From Allomuricauda sp. (lineage in GTDB: Bacteria > Bacteroidota > Bacteroidia > Flavobacteriales > Flavobacteriaceae), in assembly GCA_028284725.1 (NCBI GenBank), contig JANQRD010000260.1, positions 1 to 33,394 on the forward strand: 33,394 nt of DNA. The letters run 5' to 3'. Below, piece by piece: positions 1 to 8,706 of the stretch. Within the stretch, counting starts at the first letter, position 1. Every line of letters starts with the position of its first letter. The notes beneath the pieces are model-generated. The model was not told where the DNA came from. It worked only from the letters and a program-made list of their open reading frames with translations, and did not search any database. The translations under genes and the position numbers were made by a program.

Positions 1-917
1 GAAAAATAAATGATTACTGTATTGTCCAGCTGATCTGTTTTCCTCAAAGTGCTGATCAGCTCTCCTATCTTTGCATCCATATATGTTATCATTCCAAAGT
101 AGGTAGCCCTAACTTTGCGCAAGACTTCCTCGGGAAGCATATCATTTTCCTTAAACCCATATCCCATTCGATGCCTTTTGTTTGCGGGATGTAAACTTTC
201 CAGATGCCCCTCTGGTATAATAGGCATTTCCACACTTTCTTCAGGATAAAGTCTGTAGTATTCTTCTGGAACCTTAAATGGCGGGTGGGGGCTTACCAAA
301 CCTACCATAAGAGCCCATGGTTTATCCTTTCTGTCGTTGTTGTTTAGATATTCAATAGCCCGTTCTGTAACTAAGTTATCTGATAGTATCACCGCATTCT
401 CTCCTGGACCGGCTCCCATTGTTTGTCTAGAAGACTCCGGCACCTTGGTTTCTTCGGTCCAATCGATTGGTACAGGATAATTCATTGCATTCATATCAAT
501 GGCAAGTTGTTCCTCGAAACCATGCAATTGATCATGGCCCCTAAAATGAACCTTTCCTGAAAGTGCTACGTTGTAACCTTGTTTTCTTAATACATGGGCA
601 ATAGTTGGTTGATCTTCCGGTAATGGCACCCCATTATCCCAAACCCCAATATTCTGGACAAACTTTCCTGTTATAAAAGACATTCTTGATGGGACGCATA
701 TTGGACTTGGTGTATAGGCATTTTCAAATACAATTCCCGTTTTTGCAAGACCATCCAAATATGGTGTCTTTATTTGAGGATGTCCATAAATTGAAGAAAA
801 CTTTGGTGAGTGCTGATCAGAGCAGATAATCAGAAAATTGGGAGGTCGGCCTTTCTGTGCATTTATATTCAGAAAAGACAAAAAAACAAATATCAAAAAT
901 AGAGTCCTCCTAATCAT
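1..917 (-). CDS. Sulfatase (type I, formylglycine-dependent), C-terminus cut by window edge
   Basis: A sulfatase hydrolyses sulfate esters, here probably on a glycan in the periplasm. Translation from the ATG at 915-917 gives a signal peptide (MIRRTLFLIF then a hydrophobic run ending NINA-Q at about residue 21), then PNFLIICSDQ (metal-binding Asp34) and the maturation motif C74-V-P-S-R with a following TG, where Cys is converted to formylglycine. About 305 codons are visible; the C-terminal part and stop lie beyond base 1. The ATGs at 922 and 928 fail because their frame meets a stop after four codons or they are out of frame. The start lies 16 bp after the stop of the upstream sulfatase, so the two are likely co-transcribed. 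The sequence resembles choline-sulfatase-like enzymes more than the neighbouring sulfatase. Substrate is unknown. No maturase (FGE or anSME) is in the window. Confidence 0.9.
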   Translation of the reverse strand, partial: MIRRTLFLIFVFLSFLNINAQKGRPPNFLIICSDQHSPKFSSIYGHPQIKTPYLDGLAKTGIVFENAYTPSPICVPSRMSFITGKFVQNIGVWDNGVPLPEDQPTIAHVLRKQGYNVALSGKVHFRGHDQLHGFEEQLAIDMNAMNYPVPIDWTEETKVPESSRQTMGAGPGENAVILSDNLVTERAIEYLNNNDRKDKPWALMVGLVSPHPPFKVPEEYYRLYPEESVEMPIIPEGHLESLHPANKRHRMGYGFKENDMLPEEVLRKVRATYFGMITYMDAKIGELISTLRKTDQLDNTVIIYF

Positions 918-933
918 ATCATATACATTAAAG

Positions 934-2421
934 TCATTGAGTTTTTACAATAGAGTCGTGTTTTTCAATGGCATCTTCCCTGACATTGTACCCTTTCATA
1001 CGCTGCCACATCTGAATCATCTCCAAGTTTTCACGGGGTGTCGGAGGGTCCATTTTAAATCCAGTCTCAATTTTTAGCCCATCCAGCGTTTGCTCCAATG
1101 AATCTTTGATTTTCTGATATTCCGGCACATCGGATAGATTGAACAGTTCTTCGGGATCGTTTCGCAAATCATAGAGTTCCATAATGGCTCCCCTTACATC
1201 AGGATATGTTATCAGTTTGTAGTCTTCAGTCCTTACTGCTATAACCGTTGGCCTTTCAGAGTAATCATAATCTTCCTGAAAATACTCATACAAAAAATTG
1301 GTCCTACCGACCCGTCCTTCGGTTACGATAGGTAGGATACTTTGTCCCTGAACATTATCTGGGACGGACACTCCTGCAACATCCAAAAAAGTGGGCATCA
1401 AATCAATATTGAGTACCATTTCACTATATCTGGAACCTGAATCAAATAATTTTGGATATCGCATGAGCATGGGCACTCTTATGCTCGGTTCATAGGCATG
1501 CCTTTTGTCACTCATTCCGCCATGCTCTCCCTGAAAAAAGCCGTTATCGGAAGAGAAAACTATTAGCGTATTGTCGAGTATTCCTTTTTCTTCGAGGAGT
1601 TGTAAAATCTGGCCGAGGCCGTCGTCAACTGCCGTAATAGCCCGATTATAATTTTTAATGGCTTCTTCGTTGACATTGGGATTATTGGAACGCTCTCTTT
1701 CCATTCGCCATTTTTGCTTTTGCTCCAAAATATCCTTCGGATTATGCTTAACAATCACTTCAACACCATTGTAGAGGTCTTCATGTCTGGTGGGAGGGGT
1801 AAAGGGACTGTGCACAGCTTTATGGCTTAGGTAGAGCATGAACGGTTTGTCTTTATTGGTTTTCTGAACAAAATCCATCGCATATTCCGTAAGCACATCC
1901 GTAATGTAGCCATCTTCCCAAACCAATCGTCCATCAATATTCAATTCATTGCCGTAGTAATTGCCCTGATTGTAAAAACTGACCCAATGGTCAAACCCTT
2001 TTCGGGGTCTTTTATGACGGGCCATATGCCATTTTCCCAGAAAAGCGGTTTTATAACCAGCCTTTCGTAACAATTGCGGAAATGTGGCCAAATCCGGGTT
2101 TGGGTCGGTTAAGGCCTCGATTGTGGGTACACCACTGCTATGGGCATACATGCCTGTTAAGATACTGCCCCTGGACGGTGCGCAGATCGATGTGGTTACA
2201 AACGCATTTTCGAAAGTGGCACCTTCATTGGCCAGTCTATCAATATTCGGAGTTCGAAGAAAAGGGTGGCCGGCTGCTGAGTATGCATCATAACGTTGAT
2301 CGTCTGTTAGTATAAAAATAATGTTTGGTCTATCTGTTTCAAATTTGTTCTCTGCTTTATTTGTATCACCGCATGAAATGTACAAGGCAAGCAAAAAAAC
2401 AATATTCAGTCTTCTTATCAT
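934..2421 (-). CDS. Sulfatase lipoprotein (type I, with DUF4976-like C-terminus)
   Basis: This is a second arylsulfatase-family enzyme, predicted to be a lipoprotein of about 495 residues. An in-frame ATG exists at 2460, but I prefer the one at 2421: it begins MIRRLNIVFLLALYISC, a classic lipoprotein signal with lipobox Cys17, and the 13 extra residues would spoil it. Catalytic features are the metal-binding TDDQ (Asp40, Asp41) and C80-A-P-S-R84 followed by TG, the formylglycine motif. The central SSDNGFFQGEHG segment and a C-terminal region rich in ELYDLRNDPEE are typical of heparan/arylsulfatase-like S1 enzymes. It follows the Kelch-SSS transporter gene by about 67 bp and precedes the other sulfatase. 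Two different sulfatases imply a sulfated, possibly sialylated, substrate. The S1 subfamily cannot be assigned by eye. Confidence 0.92.
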   Translation of the reverse strand: MIRRLNIVFLLALYISCGDTNKAENKFETDRPNIIFILTDDQRYDAYSAAGHPFLRTPNIDRLANEGATFENAFVTTSICAPSRGSILTGMYAHSSGVPTIEALTDPNPDLATFPQLLRKAGYKTAFLGKWHMARHKRPRKGFDHWVSFYNQGNYYGNELNIDGRLVWEDGYITDVLTEYAMDFVQKTNKDKPFMLYLSHKAVHSPFTPPTRHEDLYNGVEVIVKHNPKDILEQKQKWRMERERSNNPNVNEEAIKNYNRAITAVDDGLGQILQLLEEKGILDNTLIVFSSDNGFFQGEHGGMSDKRHAYEPSIRVPMLMRYPKLFDSGSRYSEMVLNIDLMPTFLDVAGVSVPDNVQGQSILPIVTEGRVGRTNFLYEYFQEDYDYSERPTVIAVRTEDYKLITYPDVRGAIMELYDLRNDPEELFNLSDVPEYQKIKDSLEQTLDGLKIETGFKMDPPTPRENLEMIQMWQRMKGYNVREDAIEKHDSIVKTQ

Positions 2422-2488
2422 TAACTTCCTCTTTATAAAATTTATTCCAATCATATTCATTTCTTACATCCATAGCACTGGTATGCCA

Positions 2489-4978
2489 TTATCGAGAAAA
2501 GGCATCACCGGATGAATTTCTTTGTCGTTCCCGTCTTAGATGATATATATTGAATTTTTCCTTCTTACCATCGGTATCCGGCAAAATCAAGCTGGCAAAA
2601 TAGCCAATTACAAAGCAGGAAATAAGACCGGTCGTGGCATATAACAAGAAATGCAAATTCGTGTTAAAGCTCAGATGGTACTGGATAACACTACTGGCAA
2701 CAAAGCCGATGATTACCCCATACGAGTTGGCCTTATTGGTAAGCATCCCCAACAAGAACATCCCTGCCAATCCGCCTCCTGTAAGTCCCATAAACAATAG
2801 CAACTGATCAAATAATGACTTAATTTCAAAGCTCCCCATCATGATAGCGGACAAAGTGCCAAACACACCCAAAATGGCCACCAGATATTTAGCAATCTTA
2901 AATAGTTTGGCTTCAGAAAGACTTGGCTTGAATCTTTTATAATAATCGGTGATGATTACCGTGGACATACTGTTCATGGCGCTATCCAGACTTGACATTG
3001 CCGCTGCAAAAATAGCCGCTATGACCAATCCGATAATTCCAATGGGCAACTGTGTGATAAAGAAAGTAGGCAGGATGGCATCGGTCTGTTCCATCATAGG
3101 GTTGAGATTCTGGGGAAATTCCTGGTAGTACATATACAAGGCGGTTCCTACAATATAGAATATTATGACAACTGGAATCGAAACAAGGGCCGAAATCCAC
3201 ATACTCTTGGAGGCTTCCTTTTCGTTCTTGGTGGTCATGAATCGCTGTACGACAGACTGGGTGGAAACATATTCCTGCACACGGCCTATCCAACCCAGCA
3301 CAATCACAAGTACCGTGGCTTTGGTCAGGTCCAAATCAAAATCGAACGCTTTCAATTTTCCCTGTGAACGGGCTGATTCAACCAACTCCATAAAGCTGCC
3401 TTCGGTATTTGAAATAATGACAAACAATGCAATCAATATGCCCAGGAGCATTACAAAGACCTGTACAACATCGGTCCATACAACCGCTTCGATACCACCA
3501 ACGAGTGTATAGATGGTTGCAACCACTCCGATGAGCACAATACAAAAATATAGGTCGATGTTGGTGACCACAGAGATAACAATAGCCGGAAGCAACAAAA
3601 GCACACCGACCCTTCCAATTTCCCAAAGCAGGTAGGAAATGCTCCCTATTATTCGAATGGCAGTATTGAATCTAATTTCTAAATATTCGTAAGCTGACGT
3701 GAGGTTGATTCTCTGAAAAAAGGGAAGGACTACCTTGACCACGAAATATGCCAGGACTATTGAATTGAAGGGGATCAAAAAATACAGCCAGTCCGTTGCA
3801 AACACTTTGGCCGGTATGGACATAAAGGTAACTGCACTGAGTTTAGTGGCCACGATACTTATTCCGGCGGCCCAGGCTGGAATCCTTTTCCCTCCCCGAA
3901 AATAATCATCAGTGGTCTTGATCCTTTTGGAAAAACGGTACCCCATGTACAAGAGCACAACGAAATAAATGCAGAAAGTAAAAATATCGAGGCTGCTTAG
4001 TCCAGTCCCATCTTCTTTGGAAATTCCTTGATAAATATGCAGCCCATTTTCCTGCGAGGCGATGAGCAGTTTTTCATTTCCCATATTTGGGACCACTCCT
4101 AAGACCTGCTCCTCTAAATGCTCAGAAGCAATCAACCATCTATCCGTAATGGTATGATAAAAAGCCACTTTATCTTTTGATTTTGACCCAGTGCTCGGGC
4201 TGGGCATATACATTATATGTGATGAGCCCACAGGGAAGCCGACCCCTCCTTTTGTGACTCTAGAGGCAGGACCGAGTAACTTCCATTCCACTTCAATTGG
4301 ATTAAAGTGCAGTAATTCATCAGTTTCTGAGGAAAGCACATATATAAAATCCTTTTCCCCGTTATTTTGGACAGCCATCGCTGGGTTGTTCCCCAGTATT
4401 ATCGGAGTTTTTTTCTGTGTTTCCCATGTTTTGCGTGTGATATTGTACCTAAGAAGGGTTTCTGAAAAATTTTCTCCTAAATCGGAAAACCCTCCAGCTA
4501 GGTAAATGGTATTATCCAAAACACAAGCACTGAGGGAATGGAGAGCGAGCGGCATATTGGTCAGGGTCTGTATTCCCGTATCTATTTGGTCCAACGGCAA
4601 TACGAAGAACGATTGGGAAACCAAGTTTTCGTTTCTGCCACCAATGATATACATGCCCTCCTTGGTCAATACTGTTGTTCCGTATCCCAAAGGTTTGGGT
4701 AAACGTATTTGTAATTTTTCCCATATTTCCGATTGAAAATCATATCTATATATCTCATCGGAAAAACGTCCATTATTTAGTTCACCTCCGGCAACAATGA
4801 GACCATTCCCGGTCTTGGCCATAAAAGCCCCTTTGGGTATATCAAAACCAGAGGATATGGATACCTCCTGCCATTTGAACGGATTGTTTATCTCGTTCTG
4901 TTTGTCCTGTGCTACAACCCATGTCGTGTGGCATAAGGCAATTATAAAAAACAAGAATTTATGCAGTGAGTTCCCCAT
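2489..4978 (-). CDS. Kelch (NanM-like mutarotase) - sodium:solute symporter fusion
   Basis: This predicted inner-membrane transporter has an N-terminal periplasmic beta-propeller. A signal-like segment (MGNSLHKFLFFIIALCHTTW) is followed by Kelch-type blades over about residues 25-310, with repeated GG pairs such as IVAGGELNNG, YIIGGRNE and YLAGGFSD. From about residue 330 to the end there are 13 or so hydrophobic helices of the SSS/SLC5 family (for example TDDYFRGGKRIPAWAAG). E. coli NanM, a Kelch protein, interconverts N-acetylneuraminate anomers, and SSS carriers import sialic acid in several bacteria. The fusion beside a NanA-type lyase therefore points to sialic acid uptake (inference). 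The start at 4978 is chosen because the upstream gene's TAA shares its last A with this ATG (TAATG). The ATG four codons earlier, at 4990, would overlap more. Confidence 0.88.
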   Translation of the reverse strand: MGNSLHKFLFFIIALCHTTWVVAQDKQNEINNPFKWQEVSISSGFDIPKGAFMAKTGNGLIVAGGELNNGRFSDEIYRYDFQSEIWEKLQIRLPKPLGYGTTVLTKEGMYIIGGRNENLVSQSFFVLPLDQIDTGIQTLTNMPLALHSLSACVLDNTIYLAGGFSDLGENFSETLLRYNITRKTWETQKKTPIILGNNPAMAVQNNGEKDFIYVLSSETDELLHFNPIEVEWKLLGPASRVTKGGVGFPVGSSHIMYMPSPSTGSKSKDKVAFYHTITDRWLIASEHLEEQVLGVVPNMGNEKLLIASQENGLHIYQGISKEDGTGLSSLDIFTFCIYFVVLLYMGYRFSKRIKTTDDYFRGGKRIPAWAAGISIVATKLSAVTFMSIPAKVFATDWLYFLIPFNSIVLAYFVVKVVLPFFQRINLTSAYEYLEIRFNTAIRIIGSISYLLWEIGRVGVLLLLPAIVISVVTNIDLYFCIVLIGVVATIYTLVGGIEAVVWTDVVQVFVMLLGILIALFVIISNTEGSFMELVESARSQGKLKAFDFDLDLTKATVLVIVLGWIGRVQEYVSTQSVVQRFMTTKNEKEASKSMWISALVSIPVVIIFYIVGTALYMYYQEFPQNLNPMMEQTDAILPTFFITQLPIGIIGLVIAAIFAAAMSSLDSAMNSMSTVIITDYYKRFKPSLSEAKLFKIAKYLVAILGVFGTLSAIMMGSFEIKSLFDQLLLFMGLTGGGLAGMFLLGMLTNKANSYGVIIGFVASSVIQYHLSFNTNLHFLLYATTGLISCFVIGYFASLILPDTDGKKEKFNIYHLRRERQRNSSGDAFSR

Positions 4979-6453
4979 TACCTGATCCAATGTTTTTGAT
5001 CTGAAGTGGCAGCATCCATTTCTCCCTCAGTGGGGGGTTCTTCCATGGGCAGTTGCCCATATTCATCAATAGCCTTTTGATTGGGCGGGCCAATGGATTG
5101 TCCAAATTCCGCACCCTGTACATCCAACTGGTCTTGCAATCTTTGAATATTAAGGTTCCTGACAGTAGTCTTATTTTTGATGGCAAGAGCGGCCGCAGTT
5201 CCAATGGCCTCACCTTGTCCCATACAGATGGGTATCACCCTGGTCGAGGCTACCGCTTCATGTGTGGCCGACAGACATTTCCCCGCCATCATCAATCCTT
5301 CAACCTCCCCGGCGATAAGACTTCGCAATGGAATGGTATACGCCTTTACATTCCTGGAATCGACCCAACTGCCAGAAGGCCTGTGGATATCAATATGATA
5401 GCCACCCATGCTCACCGCATCATCAAACACCCTTCCTTCCAATAAATCTTCGGCCTCCAACACATAATCCCCCATAATCCTTCTACTTTCCCTAACACCT
5501 AACATTGGAGCGATTTCAAGTAAATATGAATTTTCACAGCCTGGAACATATCTCCTAAAAAATTCCAATAGCTGTGGAATCTGGTCATAAATCTTGATAT
5601 ATGCATTGCTCATACTTTCCACGCTGGTGGGATCAAGGCCCAACACCCTGGTCATTACCACTTGAAATTGATCCGCTTGATGCAGCTTGACACCTACCAC
5701 CCTAGTTTGGGGAACATCAATTACACCGTCTTTTCTTGCTTTTTCCATCAGACCGGCAAATCCGCCAAGAATAAAAACATCGGTGGCATCCAATCGTTCC
5801 TGCATTTTTTTCCATAAATCGGGATAAGGGGTAATCCATTCCCTATAATTCAGACTTTTGTCCTTGCATCCCTTCACAAAGGCAGCCTTATCCATGCCAC
5901 CTATTCTAAAGACCAATGTTGGAGCTTGGACCAGACCATCCGCAGTCCTTCCTTTTTCCCAAGATACCCCACCCCTTGCAGCCACATCACCGTCACCACT
6001 GCAATCCAAAGTCATATTGGCCAATATTTTTTGTCTACCGGATTTGTGTTCCACAATGATTCCGGCTATTCTGTCCCCTTCTCGAAGGGTGTCTACCATA
6101 TGGGTGTGCAACATCACATCGACCCCTGCTTCCTGGGCCATCTGCATGGCCAAAATCTTCCAGATATGGCTATTGATACTCACCAATGAACTGCATTTGG
6201 GATCCATCACATAGCCCGAACTGCCCCCCATTTTTTGAAGTCGAGTAACATATTCGTGGCACAACCCCTTGACCACTTGGCGATAATCCCTATCATGGAA
6301 ACCAAGCCAGGGCAGGGTAGCTGATATTCCGCCCAAAAAGCCGTTGTATTCGACCAAAAGGGTTTTTGCACCATTACGGGCAGCTGCTATAGCCGCCGTT
6401 ATGCCGGCTGCTCCGGAACCCACTACTAAAACTTCGGTTTTAATATCTTTCAT
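4978..6453 (-). CDS. FAD-dependent oxidoreductase (FAD_oxidored family)
   Basis: This 491-residue flavoprotein starts with a Rossmann motif, G12-S-G-A-A-G17, followed by Glu35 (LLVE35), which should bind the FAD ribose. A long substrate/FAD domain carries DCSGDGDVAARGG and, near the end, the GLMMAGKCLSATHEA segment typical of the FAD_oxidored (PF12831) group. No signal peptide or membrane helix is seen, so a cytoplasmic place is likely. The family is common in carbohydrate loci of Bacteroidota and Planctomycetes, but its reactions are mostly unknown. It sits 15 bp after the sialidase-family gene and its stop overlaps the transporter start, so it is translated as part of that operon. It could oxidise an imported sugar acid or amino sugar; that is speculation. 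Confidence 0.88.
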   Translation of the reverse strand: MKDIKTEVLVVGSGAAGITAAIAAARNGAKTLLVEYNGFLGGISATLPWLGFHDRDYRQVVKGLCHEYVTRLQKMGGSSGYVMDPKCSSLVSINSHIWKILAMQMAQEAGVDVMLHTHMVDTLREGDRIAGIIVEHKSGRQKILANMTLDCSGDGDVAARGGVSWEKGRTADGLVQAPTLVFRIGGMDKAAFVKGCKDKSLNYREWITPYPDLWKKMQERLDATDVFILGGFAGLMEKARKDGVIDVPQTRVVGVKLHQADQFQVVMTRVLGLDPTSVESMSNAYIKIYDQIPQLLEFFRRYVPGCENSYLLEIAPMLGVRESRRIMGDYVLEAEDLLEGRVFDDAVSMGGYHIDIHRPSGSWVDSRNVKAYTIPLRSLIAGEVEGLMMAGKCLSATHEAVASTRVIPICMGQGEAIGTAAALAIKNKTTVRNLNIQRLQDQLDVQGAEFGQSIGPPNQKAIDEYGQLPMEEPPTEGEMDAATSDQKHWIR

Positions 6454-6468
6454 TTTCCTTTTTCTTCT

Positions 6469-7971
6469 TTATTTGGTTGTAAACCATTCCACTGGTTCTT
6501 GGCGATAGGCCAATTCTATTTTTTTCCATTTATTGTTTTGCAAGGTGGTCTTCCAATAGGCGAGATGTACCGTTCCTTTGTCAAAAAATACTGCAGGATA
6601 GGCATAATGATGGGTGCCGTCGTATTCCAACTCCTTATAATTGTTCCAAGTAAGACCACCGTCATGGCTTATACGGGAGGCCAAGATAAACCGGGGACCG
6701 TTGCCCCAGCTTCCAAACAAATCTACGTGAGGGCATTGCAATAGCACAATTACATTTGAATTTGGAATTTTTGCCACCCGTATCGGGGCCAGGGGGTTTT
6801 GAACACCTGCCGATTCTGGTTCGCTCCAAGTCTTTCCAAAATCCTGCGAATGCGACACGTATAAAAATCCTGTGGCATTGCGCCCAAAAATAGCCAAATG
6901 TCCCGGTTTCCATTCCACCAAGGATGCTTCATAGAATCCATATTCCCCTAAACCATATGGATTTTCATGGGTCAAAATGGTTTCTTCATTCACCTTGTAC
7001 CATGTTTTTCCCATATCGGATGTGGAATAGATATCGGTGCCAAACTGCCTGCCCTTGGGATGTTCTTTATAGGCTTTGATACCGTAGCCTTCTTCTCGTT
7101 CCCAGTCCTTGATTCTGTTTTTTGTCTCCAACCTGTTGGGTATACGGCCATGTACAATATGCAAAATCTGGTTGTTGCTCAATCGAACAAAACGATCATG
7201 TGAACCTGTCGTATAGGGATAAGATCTATCGCTAATCTGAATTTCCCCGCTCCAGCTTTTACCACCATCCCTAGAAAACCGAAAAACTTTTTTCGCTTCC
7301 CATTTGTCCATCACCTTTTTGGAGTAGGCCACCCCGATGATACCATCCAAAACTTGGATCGCAGAGGGATGAAAAAGGGACAAACTATCATTCTCGAAGA
7401 TAATTTCCTGTTCACCCCAAGACTTACCATTATCCATTGAAATTTTTCGGGCGATTCTGGACTTGCTCCTATCCCCCACTCCTGAGAATGACCCAAAATA
7501 TAACTGCAATGTCCCATCCTCGGTTTTAACGAAGGTGTTTTCGCCTTGCCTTTGGTTGGAGGACTCGATGATTGTGCTTTGCTGTTTTGAAAAATGCTTT
7601 TTTGTGGTGGCTCCAATGACATTTGAATCCTCACTAAAAAATTTGTGGGTAACAGCCTTTACTTTATGTAAATAAAAAGTATTTGCCAAACAACCTCCGC
7701 TTTGGAAGGAAGTTACATTTTCAGGAACAAATCCTACCACTTCCCAATAATTTCTATCCATCTGTTTGCGCTCTATCACAAATCCATTTTCACCATTTGA
7801 AGTATCTTTCCAGCTTAAATCAAAATGTGATGCTGAGCCAGCTGATACCTCTAAATCTGTTGGACGCACTAGACGGAGTTGTTCTTGGGCCTTCAAATTG
7901 CCCAAAACCACAAAAAACAACAACAACGTGGTTTTATAATAAATACTCCAAAAAAAATTTACCCCAAACAT
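6469..7971 (-). CDS. Secreted sialidase-superfamily (BNR repeat) protein with N-terminal Fn3-like domain
   Basis: This exported 500-residue six-bladed propeller protein probably acts on a terminal sugar of a glycan. Residues 1-28 form a signal peptide ending LKA-Q. Residues about 35-122 look like a fibronectin type III domain (PTDLEVSAGS, DLSWKDTSNGENGFVIERK). Five Asp boxes (S-x-D-x-G-x-S/T-W) end at Trp185, Trp240, Trp324, Trp382 and Trp442, which is diagnostic of sialidase-fold BNR proteins. I do not find the FRIP motif that normally precedes the first Asp box in GH33 exo-sialidases, so sialidase activity is probable but not proven; another exo-glycosidase or lyase of the BNR_2 type is possible. 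The gene follows a terminator at 8036-8068, so it probably has its own promoter, although I saw no convincing one in 7972-8030. Confidence 0.85.
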   Translation of the reverse strand: MFGVNFFWSIYYKTTLLLFFVVLGNLKAQEQLRLVRPTDLEVSAGSASHFDLSWKDTSNGENGFVIERKQMDRNYWEVVGFVPENVTSFQSGGCLANTFYLHKVKAVTHKFFSEDSNVIGATTKKHFSKQQSTIIESSNQRQGENTFVKTEDGTLQLYFGSFSGVGDRSKSRIARKISMDNGKSWGEQEIIFENDSLSLFHPSAIQVLDGIIGVAYSKKVMDKWEAKKVFRFSRDGGKSWSGEIQISDRSYPYTTGSHDRFVRLSNNQILHIVHGRIPNRLETKNRIKDWEREEGYGIKAYKEHPKGRQFGTDIYSTSDMGKTWYKVNEETILTHENPYGLGEYGFYEASLVEWKPGHLAIFGRNATGFLYVSHSQDFGKTWSEPESAGVQNPLAPIRVAKIPNSNVIVLLQCPHVDLFGSWGNGPRFILASRISHDGGLTWNNYKELEYDGTHHYAYPAVFFDKGTVHLAYWKTTLQNNKWKKIELAYRQEPVEWFTTK

Positions 7972-8035
7972 GAAATATATATGTCAATCATTAGACAATT
8001 TCGCAGATTTCTTTTCTTGTTATCACTCTTAAAAA

Positions 8036-8068
8036 AACAAGGCTAGAAAATTGAAGACTAGCCTTGTT
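8036..8068 (-). terminator. Intrinsic terminator after the SusCD-FAS1 genes
   Basis: On the minus strand a perfect 11-bp stem (AACAAGGCTAG / CTAGCCTTGTT) with an 11-nt loop is followed directly by seven T residues (8037 down to 8031). It begins 25 bp after the FAS1 gene stop. This is a textbook rho-independent terminator. It separates susC-susD-FAS1 from the sialidase-FAD-transporter-sulfatase genes, although read-through is possible. Confidence 0.85.
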
Positions 8069-8092
8069 CATTCTAACTCAACTAAAAATTAA

Positions 8093-8695
8093 CTATAAGC
8101 CTATGGGTTTCGACTCATTATTATTGGCTCTAGTGCCTGCGGTACCATAAGTATGCACCACGCCATCTGTAAATTGTAAATCGCCAGTTTGTACCAATGC
8201 GTCTTCCACTCTAATGTTTAGACCCCGTCCTGTATCTCCAATATTTGTAATAAATACATTAATATTCTGTCCGGATAAAGTCTGATAAGTTCCAGGGTTT
8301 GTTCTAAAATCCTCTCTTAAAAACCGTCCTGAGAGTATATGGGTCTCCAAAATGGCGGTTAGCGTGTCTACAGGAATGTCATCTATTGTGTTCCATGTAT
8401 CATCCGAGTCCAGTATACGTTGCATCGTTACGCTTCCCGGTGCAAATATGGTATTGTTCTGCCCATTTACAGCACTTAAATCCAGCCCTGTTCTTTCCAA
8501 GGCTTGGATGAAAAGGTCATAATCATCCGGAGCAAAAGTATCGTTGAAGAAGATGACTTGACCAGGATTCTCCAAAAACTGTATGATTGAAATATCATAC
8601 GAGGTTTCTGGAAACTCAAACGTCTCTAAGCTTGTTTCCTCGCAGGAAGCGAGCAACGTTATCATCAATGCGAAATAAAAAACCAATCTTTTCAT
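8093..8695 (-). CDS. FAS1 (fasciclin) domain lipoprotein
   Basis: This is a 200-residue surface or periplasmic lipoprotein. The signal ends MITLLASC with lipid-attached Cys18. A single FAS1 domain covers about residues 35-190: H1-like NTIFAPGSVTMQRIL, the middle LTAILETHILSGRF (the conserved H2/YH region), and the C-terminal FTDGVVHTYG in place of the usual NGVIHxID. FAS1 domains mediate adhesion or carbohydrate contact. Here the gene follows susD by 11 bp and ends at the terminator, so it occupies the place where a PUL normally encodes an accessory surface glycan-binding protein (SusE/F-like role). That role is an inference from position. It has no catalytic motif that I recognise. Confidence 0.82.
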   Translation of the reverse strand: MKRLVFYFALMITLLASCEETSLETFEFPETSYDISIIQFLENPGQVIFFNDTFAPDDYDLFIQALERTGLDLSAVNGQNNTIFAPGSVTMQRILDSDDTWNTIDDIPVDTLTAILETHILSGRFLREDFRTNPGTYQTLSGQNINVFITNIGDTGRGLNIRVEDALVQTGDLQFTDGVVHTYGTAGTRANNNESKPIGL

Positions 8696-8706
8696 ATTCT
8701 TTTATT

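Noticed and set aside
5053-5445. Plus-strand open frame within the FAD oxidoreductase gene
   Set aside because: It is the shadow of the flavoprotein, whose Rossmann motif and C-terminal family segments are read on the minus strand.
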